A DNA stretch of 64,000 bases from Paracoccus marinaquae (GTDB lineage Bacteria; Pseudomonadota; Alphaproteobacteria; Rhodobacterales; Rhodobacteraceae): assembly GCF_018860165.1 (NCBI RefSeq), contig NZ_JAHKNG010000001.1:186001-250000 (forward strand), written 5' to 3'. Position 1 is the first letter of the stretch. Each line of letters opens with the position of its first letter. The notes beneath the pieces are model-generated. The model searched no databases. It saw nothing but the letters and a program-made list of their open reading frames with translations, and was not told the origin of the DNA. Shown piece after piece: positions 46,368 to 55,006 of this stretch. The position numbers were made by a program, and so were the translations under genes.

Positions 46368-48080
46368 ATGTCGAACGAGAAACGGGAAGTCTCGGCGCCC
46401 CATGGTGGCCTGTCGCATGTGACGGGCGCGCTGTGGCCGCCGCTGAAATCGGTCACCATCCCGCAATTGCTGCGCGAGGCGGTGGTGGCCCATGGTGACC
46501 GCGAGGCGCTGGTGTTCTGCGATGCCGGGATCCGCCTGACCTATCGCGAATTCGACGCGGTGATCGACCGCCACGCTGCCGGGCTGCTGGAACTGGGCGT
46601 CGAAAAGGGCGACCGCGTGGGCATCTGGTCGCCGAACCGGTTTGAATGGGTGGTCACGCAATTTGCCAGCGCCCGGATCGGCGCGATCCTCGTCAATATC
46701 AACCCCGCCTACCGGTCGTCGGAACTGGAATATGCGCTGAACAAGGTCGGCTGCCGGGTCCTGATCGCGGCATCCTCTTTCAAGTCATCGGACTATGCCG
46801 GCATGATCCGCGCGCTGGTGCCGGAACTGGGTGGCATTGGCGAGGGGCGCCTGCATGCCGCGCGGGTGCCCGATCTGCGCCATGTCGTCCTCATGCAGGA
46901 CGATCCCGGCCCCGGCATGATCCCCTTCGCGCGCCTTCAACAGATGGCCAGCCCCGAGCGGCTGGCCGAACTGGACGCCATCGACGCGACGCTGGACCCG
47001 CAGGACCCGATCAACATCCAGTTCACCTCGGGCACCACGGGCATGCCCAAGGGGGCGACGCTCTCGCATTACAACATCGTCAACAATGCCCGCTTCGTGA
47101 CCGACCGCATCGCGCTGACCGAGGAGGACCGGCTGGTCATCCCGGTGCCGCTCTATCACTGTTTCGGCATGGTGATGGGGGTCCTGGGCGCGGTCAGCAA
47201 GGGCGCGCGGATGGTCTTTCCGGGCGAAGGTTTCGATCCCGTGCAGGTTCTGGACGCCATCGAGGCCGAGCGCGCCACGGCGCTTTATGGCGTCCCGACC
47301 ATGTTCGTCGCCATGCTGCAGGAAATGGACAATCGCGCCCGCGACCTTGGCAGCCTGCGCACCGGCATCATGGCCGGCGCGCTGTGCCCGATCGAGGTGA
47401 TGCGCCGCGTCAACCGCGACATGCACATGGAAGAGGTCACCATCTGCTATGGCATGACCGAAACCTCGCCGGTTTCCTTCCAGAGCTTCACCGACGACCC
47501 GACCGAGAAGCGCTGCGAGACGGTGGGCCGGATCCATCCGCATCTGGAGGTCAAGATCGCCGATTTCGACGGCAATACGGTCCCGGTGGGTGAGAAGGGC
47601 GAGATCTGGACCCGCGGCTATTCGGTCATGTCCGGCTATTGGGGCGACGAGGCCGCGACCCGCGCCAGCGTCAATGACGGATGGATGAAGACCGGCGATC
47701 TGGCGGTTCTGGACGAGGACGGTTTCTGCACCATCGTCGGGCGGGTCAAGGACATGATCATCCGCGGTGGCGAGAACATCTATCCGCGCGAGATCGAGGA
47801 ATTCCTGATCCGCCATCCGCAGGTCAGCGACGTGCAGGTCTTTGGCATTCCCGACGAGAAATTCGGCGAGGAGGTCTGCGCCTGGGCCGTCGCCCGTCCC
47901 GGTGCCGAACTGACGGCCGAGGCGCTGCGCGAGCATTGCCGGGGGCAGATCGCGCATTTCAAGGTCCCGCGCCATATCCGCATCGTCGAGGCTCTGCCGA
48001 TGACGGTGACGGGCAAACCGCAGAAATTCGTCATGCGCGACCGGATGCAGGAAATCCTGCGGGCCGATCCTGCACCTTGA
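46368..48080 (+). CDS. Acyl-CoA synthetase (AMP-forming, FadD/AcsA-type)
   Basis: 570 residues. The AMP-binding P-loop is T220-S-G-T-T-G-M-P-K-G229, then [19 protein letters not shown] and, near the end, the acylation-stage lysine in [11 protein letters not shown]. It activates a carboxylic acid (medium-chain fatty or aryl-alkanoic) to its CoA thioester. It follows the aldehyde dehydrogenase on the same strand and could activate the acid formed there. It ends convergent with the cytochrome gene at 48108. Confidence 0.92.
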   Translation: MSNEKREVSAPHGGLSHVTGALWPPLKSVTIPQLLREAVVAHGDREALVFCDAGIRLTYREFDAVIDRHAAGLLELGVEKGDRVGIWSPNRFEWVVTQFASARIGAILVNINPAYRSSELEYALNKVGCRVLIAASSFKSSDYAGMIRALVPELGGIGEGRLHAARVPDLRHVVLMQDDPGPGMIPFARLQQMASPERLAELDAIDATLDPQDPINIQFTSGTTGMPKGATLSHYNIVNNARFVTDRIALTEEDRLVIPVPLYHCFGMVMGVLGAVSKGARMVFPGEGFDPVQVLDAIEAERATALYGVPTMFVAMLQEMDNRARDLGSLRTGIMAGALCPIEVMRRVNRDMHMEEVTICYGMTETSPVSFQSFTDDPTEKRCETVGRIHPHLEVKIADFDGNTVPVGEKGEIWTRGYSVMSGYWGDEAATRASVNDGWMKTGDLAVLDEDGFCTIVGRVKDMIIRGGENIYPREIEEFLIRHPQVSDVQVFGIPDEKFGEEVCAWAVARPGAELTAEALREHCRGQIAHFKVPRHIRIVEALPMTVTGKPQKFVMRDRMQEILRADPAP

Positions 48081-48107
48081 TCCTGACCCTGCGGCTGCCC
48101 GGCGCGA

Positions 48108-48479
48108 TCAGAAATCGTGGTCGGGCAGGTGGCAGGCGGTGCAATTCCGCGTCGGCCCGGACGGGCGGGATGCGGCATGTTCGGTGACATGGCAGGACCG
48201 GCACAGGCCGTGAAACTGGTCCTCCAGCAGCGGCGCGACGCTGCGGTCGGTGACATGGCAGGTCATGCAGGGCGGACCGGCGGTGCCGTCGGTGAATTCG
48301 TGATGGCAGCTGGCGCAGGTCTGGCCGAAATGATCGCCATGCGAGAAGGTCATCGGCAGAACCGGGATGGTGCCGCCAAAGCGCGGCTCGCGCCGGCCGG
48401 CCCGGTCATCGGCGCCGGGCGGGCCGGTCACCACCAGCACCAGCCCGCAGAAGAACAGTGCGGCCAGCATGTATTTCAC
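48108..48479 (-). CDS. Small tetraheme c-type cytochrome (last gene of the aau operon)
   Basis: 123 residues. A signal or anchor (MKYMLAALFFCGLVLVVTG) precedes four heme sites: C55-A-S-C-H59, C71-M-T-C-H75, C93-R-S-C-H97 and C113-T-A-C-H117, with further histidines (H47, H50, H60) as possible distal ligands. The size and spacing resemble class III/c7-type cytochromes. The start is GTG, overlapping the stop of the upstream membrane-protein gene (GTGA). It is probably an electron relay for amine oxidation. Confidence 0.83.
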   Translation of the reverse strand: MKYMLAALFFCGLVLVVTGPPGADDRAGRREPRFGGTIPVLPMTFSHGDHFGQTCASCHHEFTDGTAGPPCMTCHVTDRSVAPLLEDQFHGLCRSCHVTEHAASRPSGPTRNCTACHLPDHDF

Positions 48480-49138
48480 GGCACCAGATTCCGGATCAGC
48501 ACGAACAGCGCCCCGGCGACGGCACCCGTCGCCAGATAGATCCCCGCCGACGCACGGGGCGGCGCCTGCAGCCGTGCCCAGACGCGCCTGCCAAGGCTGC
48601 AGGCCAGACAGATCAGCACCAGCAGCGCTGCCTGCGGCCAGCTGGGCAGGTAGAAGCCGCTCAGCAGCACATGCAGCCCCGCCCCGGCCAGCGCCGCCAG
48701 CCCCAGCCCGCGATGCAGGGTGCGAAAGACCCGATAGCGGCGATGAACGCGCATCCGGTCGGGCATCCGGGCCAGAACGCAGAGCAGCGCCAGCGCCAGC
48801 AGCCCGAACAGCCCCAGCCACATATGGGCGGGGGCGCCCGGTTGTAGATAGACCCGCAGGGTGGGATCGCCCGCGAGGAACCAGAAGGCGTGGGCGATGG
48901 CCGTGGCCAGGACCCAGTAGCCCAGCCGCTCATGCCGGCGCGCGGCGCCGCTGCGGGGATAGGGGATCATCTGGAACAGCAGCCCGGCCAGCGCCAGAAA
49001 GCCAAGCGCGTTGCCGGTTTCCCAGAACCAGCCGCCGCCCAGCCGGGGCAGCGCCAGAAAGGTCAGGGCGAAGACCACCGCGACAAGCGTGGCAAGCACC
49101 GCCCCCCGGTCGGCGACGGCATCGCGGGGGCCGCTCAC
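48476..49138 (-). CDS. b-type membrane protein of the aau operon (ferric-reductase-like helices)
   Basis: 220 residues with about six membrane helices. Histidines placed in helices (HERLGYWVLATAIAHAFWFL, HMWLGLFG and HRGLGLAALAGAGLHVLL) suggest two bis-His hemes, as in ferric-reductase-like or cytochrome b561-like proteins. It lies between a monoheme and a tetraheme cytochrome gene and overlaps both, so it likely passes electrons across or along the membrane. I know no named homologue. Confidence 0.7.
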   Translation of the reverse strand: MSGPRDAVADRGAVLATLVAVVFALTFLALPRLGGGWFWETGNALGFLALAGLLFQMIPYPRSGAARRHERLGYWVLATAIAHAFWFLAGDPTLRVYLQPGAPAHMWLGLFGLLALALLCVLARMPDRMRVHRRYRVFRTLHRGLGLAALAGAGLHVLLSGFYLPSWPQAALLVLICLACSLGRRVWARLQAPPRASAGIYLATGAVAGALFVLIRNLVP

Positions 49139-49590
49139 GGCCAGGGATATTCGGCGATCTCGGTTCCCGCCGCGCGCAGTTCGTCGACGACCTGGCGGCG
49201 ATAGATCACCACGTCGCCGATCGGCATGGCCCGCCGCCGGGTGACCTCGTCGGCGGTGAAGGGCGCGCCCTCGCCACCGCCCCAGGCATCGAGGATGAAG
49301 TTCAGCACCTCGGCCAGATCCGCATCGGACATGTCGGTGCTGATGACGCCGGGCACATGCAGAAGATAGGTCCGCCCGGTTTCGGTCGTCGCGATATGCC
49401 CGACCGAGTCGGGGAAGGGCGGGATCCCGCCCTCGATCGTGCCCAGCCCGGCCATGCCGTGGCAGCCCGAGCAGTGCAGGATGTAATCGGCCCGGGCCGA
49501 GCCCGCCGCAGCCGGTGTCACGGCCAGGGCGGAGAGCGCCGCCACCAACCAGAAAAGGGAAAGCTGGCGTCGTTTCATCCTGCGCCTCAT
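49135..49590 (-). CDS. Monoheme c-type cytochrome 2 of the aau operon
   Basis: 151 residues: a signal peptide (MRRRMKRRQLSLFWLVAALS), one heme site CSGCH at about residue 44, then GMAGLGTIEGGIPPFPDSVG and a methionine-bearing segment (STDMSDADLAEVLNFILDAW) that probably supplies the axial ligand. It overlaps both neighbours by 4 bases. A periplasmic electron carrier is likely. Confidence 0.82.
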   Translation of the reverse strand: MRRRMKRRQLSLFWLVAALSALAVTPAAAGSARADYILHCSGCHGMAGLGTIEGGIPPFPDSVGHIATTETGRTYLLHVPGVISTDMSDADLAEVLNFILDAWGGGEGAPFTADEVTRRRAMPIGDVVIYRRQVVDELRAAGTEIAEYPWP

Positions 49591-50024
49591 TCGGTTTCCG
49601 GCCGCATGGCCTTCAACTGGCTCTGATCCGGCCCGCCGTTGCGGGCCGCCGCGATGTCGCCTGCCGCGACAGCCTGATCCGTCTCGCCCAGATCGCCGGT
49701 GACCCAGCTGGCGATGGCCGCCAGTTCCTCGTCCGAGGCTCCGCTGACCGGCGGCATGGGCACCCCGGCATAGCGTTCCCCGCGCACCGTGATCGGCATG
49801 TTCAGCCCGCGCGTCACCACGCCGGCAATATAGACCGGCGCGTCGCTGCCAAGGGCCTGCCAGAAATCCGGCCGGTCCAGCGGTGGGGCCAGCCCCGGCG
49901 TACCGATGCCGCCGCTGTTGTGGCAGGCGGCGCAATAGGTCTCGAACAAGGCCGCGCCATCGGCCTGCGCCAGGGCTGGCAGCAGGGTGACCAATGCCGC
50001 AACCAGCCCCGCGCGGCGCGTCAT
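49587..50024 (-). CDS. Monoheme c-type cytochrome 1 of the aau operon
   Basis: 145 residues with signal peptide MTRRAGLVAALVTLLPALAQ and heme site CAACH at about residue 32, followed by GTPGLAPPLDRPDFWQALGS and a methionine-rich stretch GLNMPITVRG / YAGVPMPP typical of class I cytochromes. It starts on the aauA stop (ATGA overlap) and may be the direct acceptor for the amine dehydrogenase. Confidence 0.85.
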   Translation of the reverse strand: MTRRAGLVAALVTLLPALAQADGAALFETYCAACHNSGGIGTPGLAPPLDRPDFWQALGSDAPVYIAGVVTRGLNMPITVRGERYAGVPMPPVSGASDEELAAIASWVTGDLGETDQAVAAGDIAAARNGGPDQSQLKAMRPETE

Positions 50025-50545
50025 TCCGCCAGCCCGACCACGACCGAGACGGTGCAGTGATAGCCCTTGTCGGCATTGGCAGTGCACCAGTTCACGTCGT
50101 TGTAAAGGCCCATGCGATAGCCCGGACGCTCGCCCTTGTTGTTGTTGCAGAAGGTGGCGGTCGGCACGAAGGGCTTGCCGCAGCAGTCGTTGTAGCTGAC
50201 CAGATATTCCTTGCCGTCGCCGGGATTGCTGCAGGTCCCCACCCAGGACACCGCCGAGACGGTCGAGCCCGGCGGGCAGGTGGTCAGCGAGCCGCCCGAC
50301 TGATCGCAGAGGAAGCCGTCGATGGCGCAGTGCCGCCAGTAGGTGCAGGGATCGTCGGTGCCGCCCTCGGCGGCATGGGCGCGCCGGTCGAAGGGCAGGA
50401 CCGGGGCCGCGACGGCCGCGCCCAGCAGCGCCGAGCCGCCGCGGGCCAGAAAGGACCGGCGGCCGTTCCGGCGCGCCGCGCCGCGGATATTCGCCTCGGT
50501 CAGGCCATCCAGCCGCTTGAGAAATGCGTCGATGATACGGGTCAT
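50021..50545 (-). CDS. aauA: Aromatic-amine-dehydrogenase-type light chain with TTQ cofactor residues
   Basis: 174 residues. A long twin-arginine leader (NGRRSFLARGGSALLG, about 27-42) precedes the light chain. The tryptophans that form tryptophan tryptophylquinone are W101 (SWVGTC) and W153 (NDVNWC); the catalytic aspartates D76 and D120 are present. CAIDGF, GKEYLVSYNDCCGK and ERPGY are closer to AauA of Alcaligenes than to MauA. Only ten cysteines remain instead of the twelve of MauA: positions matching MauA Cys38 and Cys86 are Q82 and T131, which are disulfide partners there. The chain oxidises primary amines in the periplasm. Confidence 0.88.
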   Translation of the reverse strand: MTRIIDAFLKRLDGLTEANIRGAARRNGRRSFLARGGSALLGAAVAAPVLPFDRRAHAAEGGTDDPCTYWRHCAIDGFLCDQSGGSLTTCPPGSTVSAVSWVGTCSNPGDGKEYLVSYNDCCGKPFVPTATFCNNNKGERPGYRMGLYNDVNWCTANADKGYHCTVSVVVGLAE

Positions 50546-50574
50546 GTCGGTTTCCTTCTTGATGGTCGAAGATG

Positions 50575-51168
50575 TCAGGAATTCAGGCCGGCGACCGCCG
50601 CCTGATAGGACGGGATGCCGGTTTCCGAGGCGGCGAACAGGCTTTCAAGTTGCTCGCGGCTGTTGACGAGGCCCTTGGCGCGGACCTTGCCATGCTGGTC
50701 GATCAGCACCGCGAAGGGCAGTTTCGAGACCCGGAAGCTCATGCCCAGTTCCGATGACAGCACATAGGGGAAATCCTGCAGCGCCTCGGTCTCGATCAGG
50801 CGGCGGTGCAGCGCCTCGCGCCCGTCCGAGGCCAGCACCACGTCCAGCCAGCCGGCTTCGTCGGCGCGGATGGATTTCAGCGCCGGCAGCAGCGCCTTGC
50901 AGATCGGGCAGCTGGTCGAGAGGAAGAAGACCAGTTGCGACCGCCCCTTGTGTCCGGCCCCCAGCGTCAGTCCGGACCCGTTCAGATCGGGCAGCACCAG
51001 CGCCGGCACCTTGTCGCCAAGCGCCGGGCCGCTGTCCGAGATCATCGCGCCCACCGGCGAGACGCGCTCGAACAGGATGCCGATCTGGCGGGCCAGCGCG
51101 AAGATCACGCCGATCTGGATGATGACGACGATCCACAGCAGGATGCTGGAAAAGATCAGCAGATTCAT
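50575..51168 (-). CDS. aauD: MauD/AauD thioredoxin-like maturation protein
   Basis: 197 residues. A membrane anchor (about 2-25) precedes a thioredoxin fold with the redox motif C87-P-I-C90. MauD is needed for correct disulfide formation in the cysteine-rich light chain; here its client has five rather than six disulfides. It lies between aauE and aauA as in known mau/aau operons and starts 1 base after the aauE stop region. Confidence 0.93.
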   Translation of the reverse strand: MNLLIFSSILLWIVVIIQIGVIFALARQIGILFERVSPVGAMISDSGPALGDKVPALVLPDLNGSGLTLGAGHKGRSQLVFFLSTSCPICKALLPALKSIRADEAGWLDVVLASDGREALHRRLIETEALQDFPYVLSSELGMSFRVSKLPFAVLIDQHGKVRAKGLVNSREQLESLFAASETGIPSYQAAVAGLNS

Positions 51169-51169
51169 G

Positions 51170-51703
51170 TCAGTTTTCCTCCTGCTGGTGGATATGCGGC
51201 AGATGCGAGGCCAGTTTCTCGGTGACGGTCAGGATCGCGGCCAGGACCAGTGCCGCGGCGATGGCGGCCGCAGCCTCGAGCGGGCGGACGGTGGCGACGG
51301 GCAGGAAGGCCAGGGTCAGCCCCATCAGGGCCAGCAGGGCGTTGCGGGCCAGGGTGAATGCCGACACGATCTGCGGTGCCCCGCCGCAGCCGCATTCGAT
51401 CCGGCTGCGCCCCTGCATCAGCGCCGTGGCCATCAGCAGGCCATAGCCGGCGAAGAGCGCCGCCGCGGCCAGCCCGCCCAGAGGGCGCAGGGATGGCACC
51501 AGCAGCGCCAGCACGATGGCGACCTCGATCGCGGTCAGCGCCCGCACGATCGGTGCCGCCCAGGCGTCGGGCACCAGCCCATAGCCCTGCGCGAAGCCGA
51601 CCGTTTCCAGAAAGCCCTCGGCCTTGTGCCAGGCGGCGCGCACCAGCACCACCGCCAGAAAACTGGTGATCGTGACCGAGGCGAGGGAAGCCAGCGCCAC
51701 CAT
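51170..51703 (-). CDS. aauE: MauE/AauE membrane protein for amine dehydrogenase maturation
   Basis: 177 residues with about five membrane helices (MVALASLASVTITSFLAVVL and others) and a CGCGG cysteine pair in RIECGCGGAPQI, near residue 104. MauE works with MauD in making the light chain; DoxX/MauE-like fold. The ATG of MVALASL, 3 bases into the aauB stop region, is chosen over the longer frame. Confidence 0.88.
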   Translation of the reverse strand: MVALASLASVTITSFLAVVLVRAAWHKAEGFLETVGFAQGYGLVPDAWAAPIVRALTAIEVAIVLALLVPSLRPLGGLAAAALFAGYGLLMATALMQGRSRIECGCGGAPQIVSAFTLARNALLALMGLTLAFLPVATVRPLEAAAAIAAALVLAAILTVTEKLASHLPHIHQQEEN

Positions 51704-51704
51704 C

Positions 51705-52841
51705 TCAGTAATCGGTCGCCACGATGGTCGGGAAGAAGGCCACACCCTCACGCGAGACGGCCTTGGTGATGGTCACGCTGTCCCCCAGCGTCACCTCGTA
51801 GCGATGCACGCCGCCCAGATGGTCGATGCCGAAGATCGCCGGAGTTTCGCCGCCGCTGACGGCGATGCTGGATTCACCATTCGCCGCACCCCGGCCGGTG
51901 ACGTTCCCGCTTTCCATGTCGATGGCCCAGATTTCTTCGGCCGGCAGTTTGTGCGAGCCGTCGAAGGGGGTGCTGTTCATGGTAATGAACAGCGTTTTCG
52001 AAGGCTCGTGATAGCCCATCAGGTTATAGCCCGAGGGCGCCCAGCCCTCTTCGGCGAAATCGACGGTCCGCACCAGAACCGGCACCTCGCCGCTGTCGTC
52101 AACGACATGCAACGCGCCCGCGTAAGAGACATAGACCAGATTGCCGTCGACACGGACGGCGTTGCCGAACAGCGGGTTGGTGTCGGAATCGAAGATCTTC
52201 TCCGACTTGGCAGGCTCGCCGGCGCTGCCATCGGGGGCATAGCCGTATTTCGTCACCGTCCCGTCGCCGCAGAGCGTGCTGAAGGCGTGGCCCTCGATGG
52301 TCGGATAGGCAGTCCAGCAGCCCGGCGTCGGGATCTCGACCAGATCGGCCCCGGCGGTCAGATCGACGATATTGACCGAGGTCGCGGGTGTGGCGTTCTG
52401 CACCACCAGATAGGCGCCGTCGGCCGACAGGTTCAGCACCCCCTTCTGGCTCAGCGTTTGCGCCAGCTTGTCCGAGATGGTGAATTCGCGCCGCGCATTC
52501 AGCGTCGCCGCGTCCCATTCATGGACCACGGCCTCGATCTCGCCATAGGTGTAGCGGCGCTGATAGACCGACGAGGTATAAAGCGTCGAGCGATCCGGGC
52601 TCATCAGCATCTGGCTGAAATTGCCGGCGCCGATATTCCCCTCCATCGAGAGATCCTCGGCATTCAGCACCGAGACCTGACTGGGGCCGGAAATGCCCAT
52701 ATCCATGACATAGACATGTTCACCCTCGGAAATGCGTTCCTCGACGGTCAGGGTCTCGGGCTGGATATCGGCTTCCTGTCCGAAGGCATGACTGCCCGGC
52801 ACGGCCATGGCAGTAAGGGCGATGATGAGGTGATGTTTCAT
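51705..52841 (-). CDS. aauB: Aromatic-amine-dehydrogenase-type heavy chain (seven-bladed propeller)
   Basis: 378 residues with signal peptide MKHHLIIALTAMAVPGSHAF and a mature start EADIQPETLTVEERISEGEH that matches amine dehydrogenase beta-propellers (MauB/AauB). Blades contain YGEIEAVVHEWDAATL, GCWTAYPTIEG and GWAPSGYNLMGYHE. Alternatively an in-frame ATG at 52991 with a strong ribosome site (GGGAGGA) would add 50 residues without signal features; I prefer the ATG at 52841. First gene of the aau operon, 272 bases behind the AraC-type gene. Confidence 0.9.
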   Translation of the reverse strand: MKHHLIIALTAMAVPGSHAFGQEADIQPETLTVEERISEGEHVYVMDMGISGPSQVSVLNAEDLSMEGNIGAGNFSQMLMSPDRSTLYTSSVYQRRYTYGEIEAVVHEWDAATLNARREFTISDKLAQTLSQKGVLNLSADGAYLVVQNATPATSVNIVDLTAGADLVEIPTPGCWTAYPTIEGHAFSTLCGDGTVTKYGYAPDGSAGEPAKSEKIFDSDTNPLFGNAVRVDGNLVYVSYAGALHVVDDSGEVPVLVRTVDFAEEGWAPSGYNLMGYHEPSKTLFITMNSTPFDGSHKLPAEEIWAIDMESGNVTGRGAANGESSIAVSGGETPAIFGIDHLGGVHRYEVTLGDSVTITKAVSREGVAFFPTIVATDY

Positions 52842-53113
52842 TGGCAACCTGCTGGACTGTGTTGACGGGTTTGAGGAAAGCGAAGGCCGGCCCGCCACCC
52901 GCACCCGGTGCGAGACGCAGGCGGCATGAGGCCGCAAGGCAGTGCTGGCCACGCGAGGTCGCGCGGCCCGTGCCGGATCTGACGGGTCCATGACTGTCCT
53001 CCCACGATGCCGGTCCTCCTCCGGCTTCGTTTCAGAACATCACAAGGGGGTGGGCCGGTCTTGGCTTGCGGCGCCAGAGATGCTGTTCCATGCGCCAAAA
53101 AAAATGTTCATGA

Positions 53114-54028
53114 TCAATGGTTCGCGCGACGTCTGGCATGATCGGCGTGATAGCCGCCGGGCGACATGTCGTAACGCTGGCGGAAGCCGCGGTTGAAATG
53201 CGACAGGTCGTTGAAGCCGGCCCGATAGGCCAGATCCGAGATCGAGGGCTGCTGATCCAGTTGCGCCGCACGGCGCAGGTGGCTGGCCACCAGCTTCAGC
53301 CGCCGCTCGAACAGGAAGCGGGTGAAGGTGGTGCCATTATCGCAGAAATCCCGCTGCAACTGGCGGCGCGACATGCGCACCATCACGGCCAGTTGCTCGA
53401 CCGAGAAATCCGGGTCCGGCAGGTGCCGCTCGACCGTCTCGCAGATGAAGCGGAACCGGCCGTGCCGGTCGCGGAACCCTGCGGCACTGGTGGGCGAACG
53501 CTCGGCCCGGAACATCAGCCCGATGAAGTCGAACAGGTAGTCGGCCGGGGTCTCGTCCGCGCCGTTCTCGGCCAGCAGGGTCATCAGGCTGGAATGCAGT
53601 GGATGGCCGGGGCTGACCCGCCGCCCGATGGCCGGCGCGTCTGCGCGCCCCTCGAGGCATAGTTCGCGCGGAAGATGCACCGAACTGAACGAGGCATCGC
53701 GTCCCTCGAAACGAAGCTCGGCCGTGCGGGTCGAATCCATCAGCAGCCCGTCACCGGGGCGCAGGACCTCTTCGCGGCCGTTGTGGATCACCCCCATCTC
53801 GCCGGTTTTCTGCAGCAGCAGGAACAGATATTCGCTGTCGTCGCGGCGGATGCCGGCGCGCAGCCGCTCGATCCGGTCGATCTGGCAGTTCATTTCGGCG
53901 ATGTCGACGCCGTGGCGGTTGCGCAGGCGAAAGTCACCGATCCCGCCGCGGCCAGTTCTGACCGGCCGGCTGTAATAATGGCCGCAATTGGCCAGGACAC
54001 AATTGCTCCACTCGTCGAAACACATCAT
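53114..54028 (-). CDS. AraC-family regulator, FeaR-like
   Basis: 304 residues. The N-terminal AraC_binding_2-type half has LFLLLQKTGEMGVIHNGREE, the C-terminal half a double HTH (DFSVEQLAVMVRMSRRQLQR and SISDLAYRAGFNDLSHFNRG). FeaR of E. coli, of the same type, activates amine oxidase and phenylacetaldehyde dehydrogenase genes in response to aromatic amines. Its position directly upstream of aauB on the same strand suggests it is the activator of the aau operon. Confidence 0.85.
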   Translation of the reverse strand: MMCFDEWSNCVLANCGHYYSRPVRTGRGGIGDFRLRNRHGVDIAEMNCQIDRIERLRAGIRRDDSEYLFLLLQKTGEMGVIHNGREEVLRPGDGLLMDSTRTAELRFEGRDASFSSVHLPRELCLEGRADAPAIGRRVSPGHPLHSSLMTLLAENGADETPADYLFDFIGLMFRAERSPTSAAGFRDRHGRFRFICETVERHLPDPDFSVEQLAVMVRMSRRQLQRDFCDNGTTFTRFLFERRLKLVASHLRRAAQLDQQPSISDLAYRAGFNDLSHFNRGFRQRYDMSPGGYHADHARRRANH

Positions 54029-54149
54029 GGCCTTTCCCTCCCAAAAAAGGCTGCGTTCCCCATAATGCGCGGTTGCCCGACGGCGATCAATATGTCTTTC
54101 CGGGTGGCCGATGCGGCGGTTGCGGCATCGGCGCCGATGCGCCGGATCG

Positions 54150-54905
54150 CTATGGCGCGGTATAGCCTCCGTCGACCAGATGATAGCTGCCGGTGATGAA
54201 GCTGGCGCGGTCCGACAGCAGAAAGCAGGTCAGCGCCGAAACCTCTTCGGGCCGGCCGATCCGCCCGACGGGATGCAGGCCGGCCAGTGCCGCCAGCGTC
54301 GCGGCATCGAGGTTCTTCGACAGCAAGGGCGTGTCGATGAAGGCCGGTCCGACCGAGTTCACGCGGATCCCCTCGGGCGCGTATTCCATCGCCGCCGTGC
54401 GGGTCAGCCCAAGCAGCGCATGCTTGGCCGCGACATAGGCGCCGGCATTGGCAAAGCCGACGCTGCCGAGGATCGAGGCCATGTTGACGATGGCCCCGCC
54501 CCCGGCGGCCTGCATCGCCGGGATCTGATAGCGCATGCAGTAGAAGACCCCGTTCAGGTTGACATCGATCACCGTCCGCCAGCCGTCCAGCGGATAGTCC
54601 CCGACCCGCGCCGACGGCCCGCCGATGCCGGCATTGTTCACGGCCAGATCAAGCTTGCCGAAAGCCCCGACCGCGCGCGCGACCATCGCCTCGACCTGAT
54701 CGGCCTGCGCGACATCCGCCGCAAAAGCCTCGGCCGTGCCGCCGGTGTCGCGGATCTCGGCCGCCAGCGCACGCGCCGGGGCCTCGTCCAGATCGGCGAT
54801 CAGGACCGAGGCGCCGCGCAGGGCCAGTTCGCGGGCGATGGCCGCGCCGATGCCCGAACTGCCCCCGGTGACGAGGGCGGATTTCCCGTCGAAATCTCTG
54901 TCCAT
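54150..54905 (-). CDS. Short-chain dehydrogenase/reductase
   Basis: 251 residues, classical SDR. The cofactor loop TGGSSGIGAAIAREL is at about 13-27, NNAG near 90, the catalytic Ser in NMASILG, and YVAAKHALLG carries Tyr and Lys. The C-terminus LVDGGYTAP is usual. Cofactor choice (D39 in LIADLDE) favours NAD(H). AAGGAGG precedes the start. A perfect FNR box 60 bases upstream suggests expression at low oxygen. The substrate is unknown. Confidence 0.92.
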   Translation of the reverse strand: MDRDFDGKSALVTGGSSGIGAAIARELALRGASVLIADLDEAPARALAAEIRDTGGTAEAFAADVAQADQVEAMVARAVGAFGKLDLAVNNAGIGGPSARVGDYPLDGWRTVIDVNLNGVFYCMRYQIPAMQAAGGGAIVNMASILGSVGFANAGAYVAAKHALLGLTRTAAMEYAPEGIRVNSVGPAFIDTPLLSKNLDAATLAALAGLHPVGRIGRPEEVSALTCFLLSDRASFITGSYHLVDGGYTAP

Positions 54906-54958
54906 CGAAGCCTCCTTGATGACGCGATCATATCTGGCACGCCCGAAGGGAACAGGCG

Positions 54959-54972
54959 TTGATCCGGATCAA
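54959..54972. promoter_or_regulatory. Perfect FNR-type box upstream of the SDR gene
   Basis: TTGATCCGGATCAA is a full palindromic match to TTGAT-N4-ATCAA. Its centre is about 60 bases before the SDR start; on the minus strand CAGATA (54936-54931) has the exact class II distance of 29.5 and TATGAT (54933-54928) is a better -10 three bases further. It lies behind the octaheme cytochrome gene, so it can only serve the SDR and what follows. Confidence 0.85.
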
Positions 54973-55006
54973 GGCCCGCAGTGGGAGGCGATCGTCCCTG
55001 CGCCCC

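Noticed and set aside
53105-53118. FNR-like site TTGATCATGAACAT near the end of the AraC-type gene
   Set aside because: Only one half-site matches; it lies about 270 bases before aauB and overlaps a stop codon.
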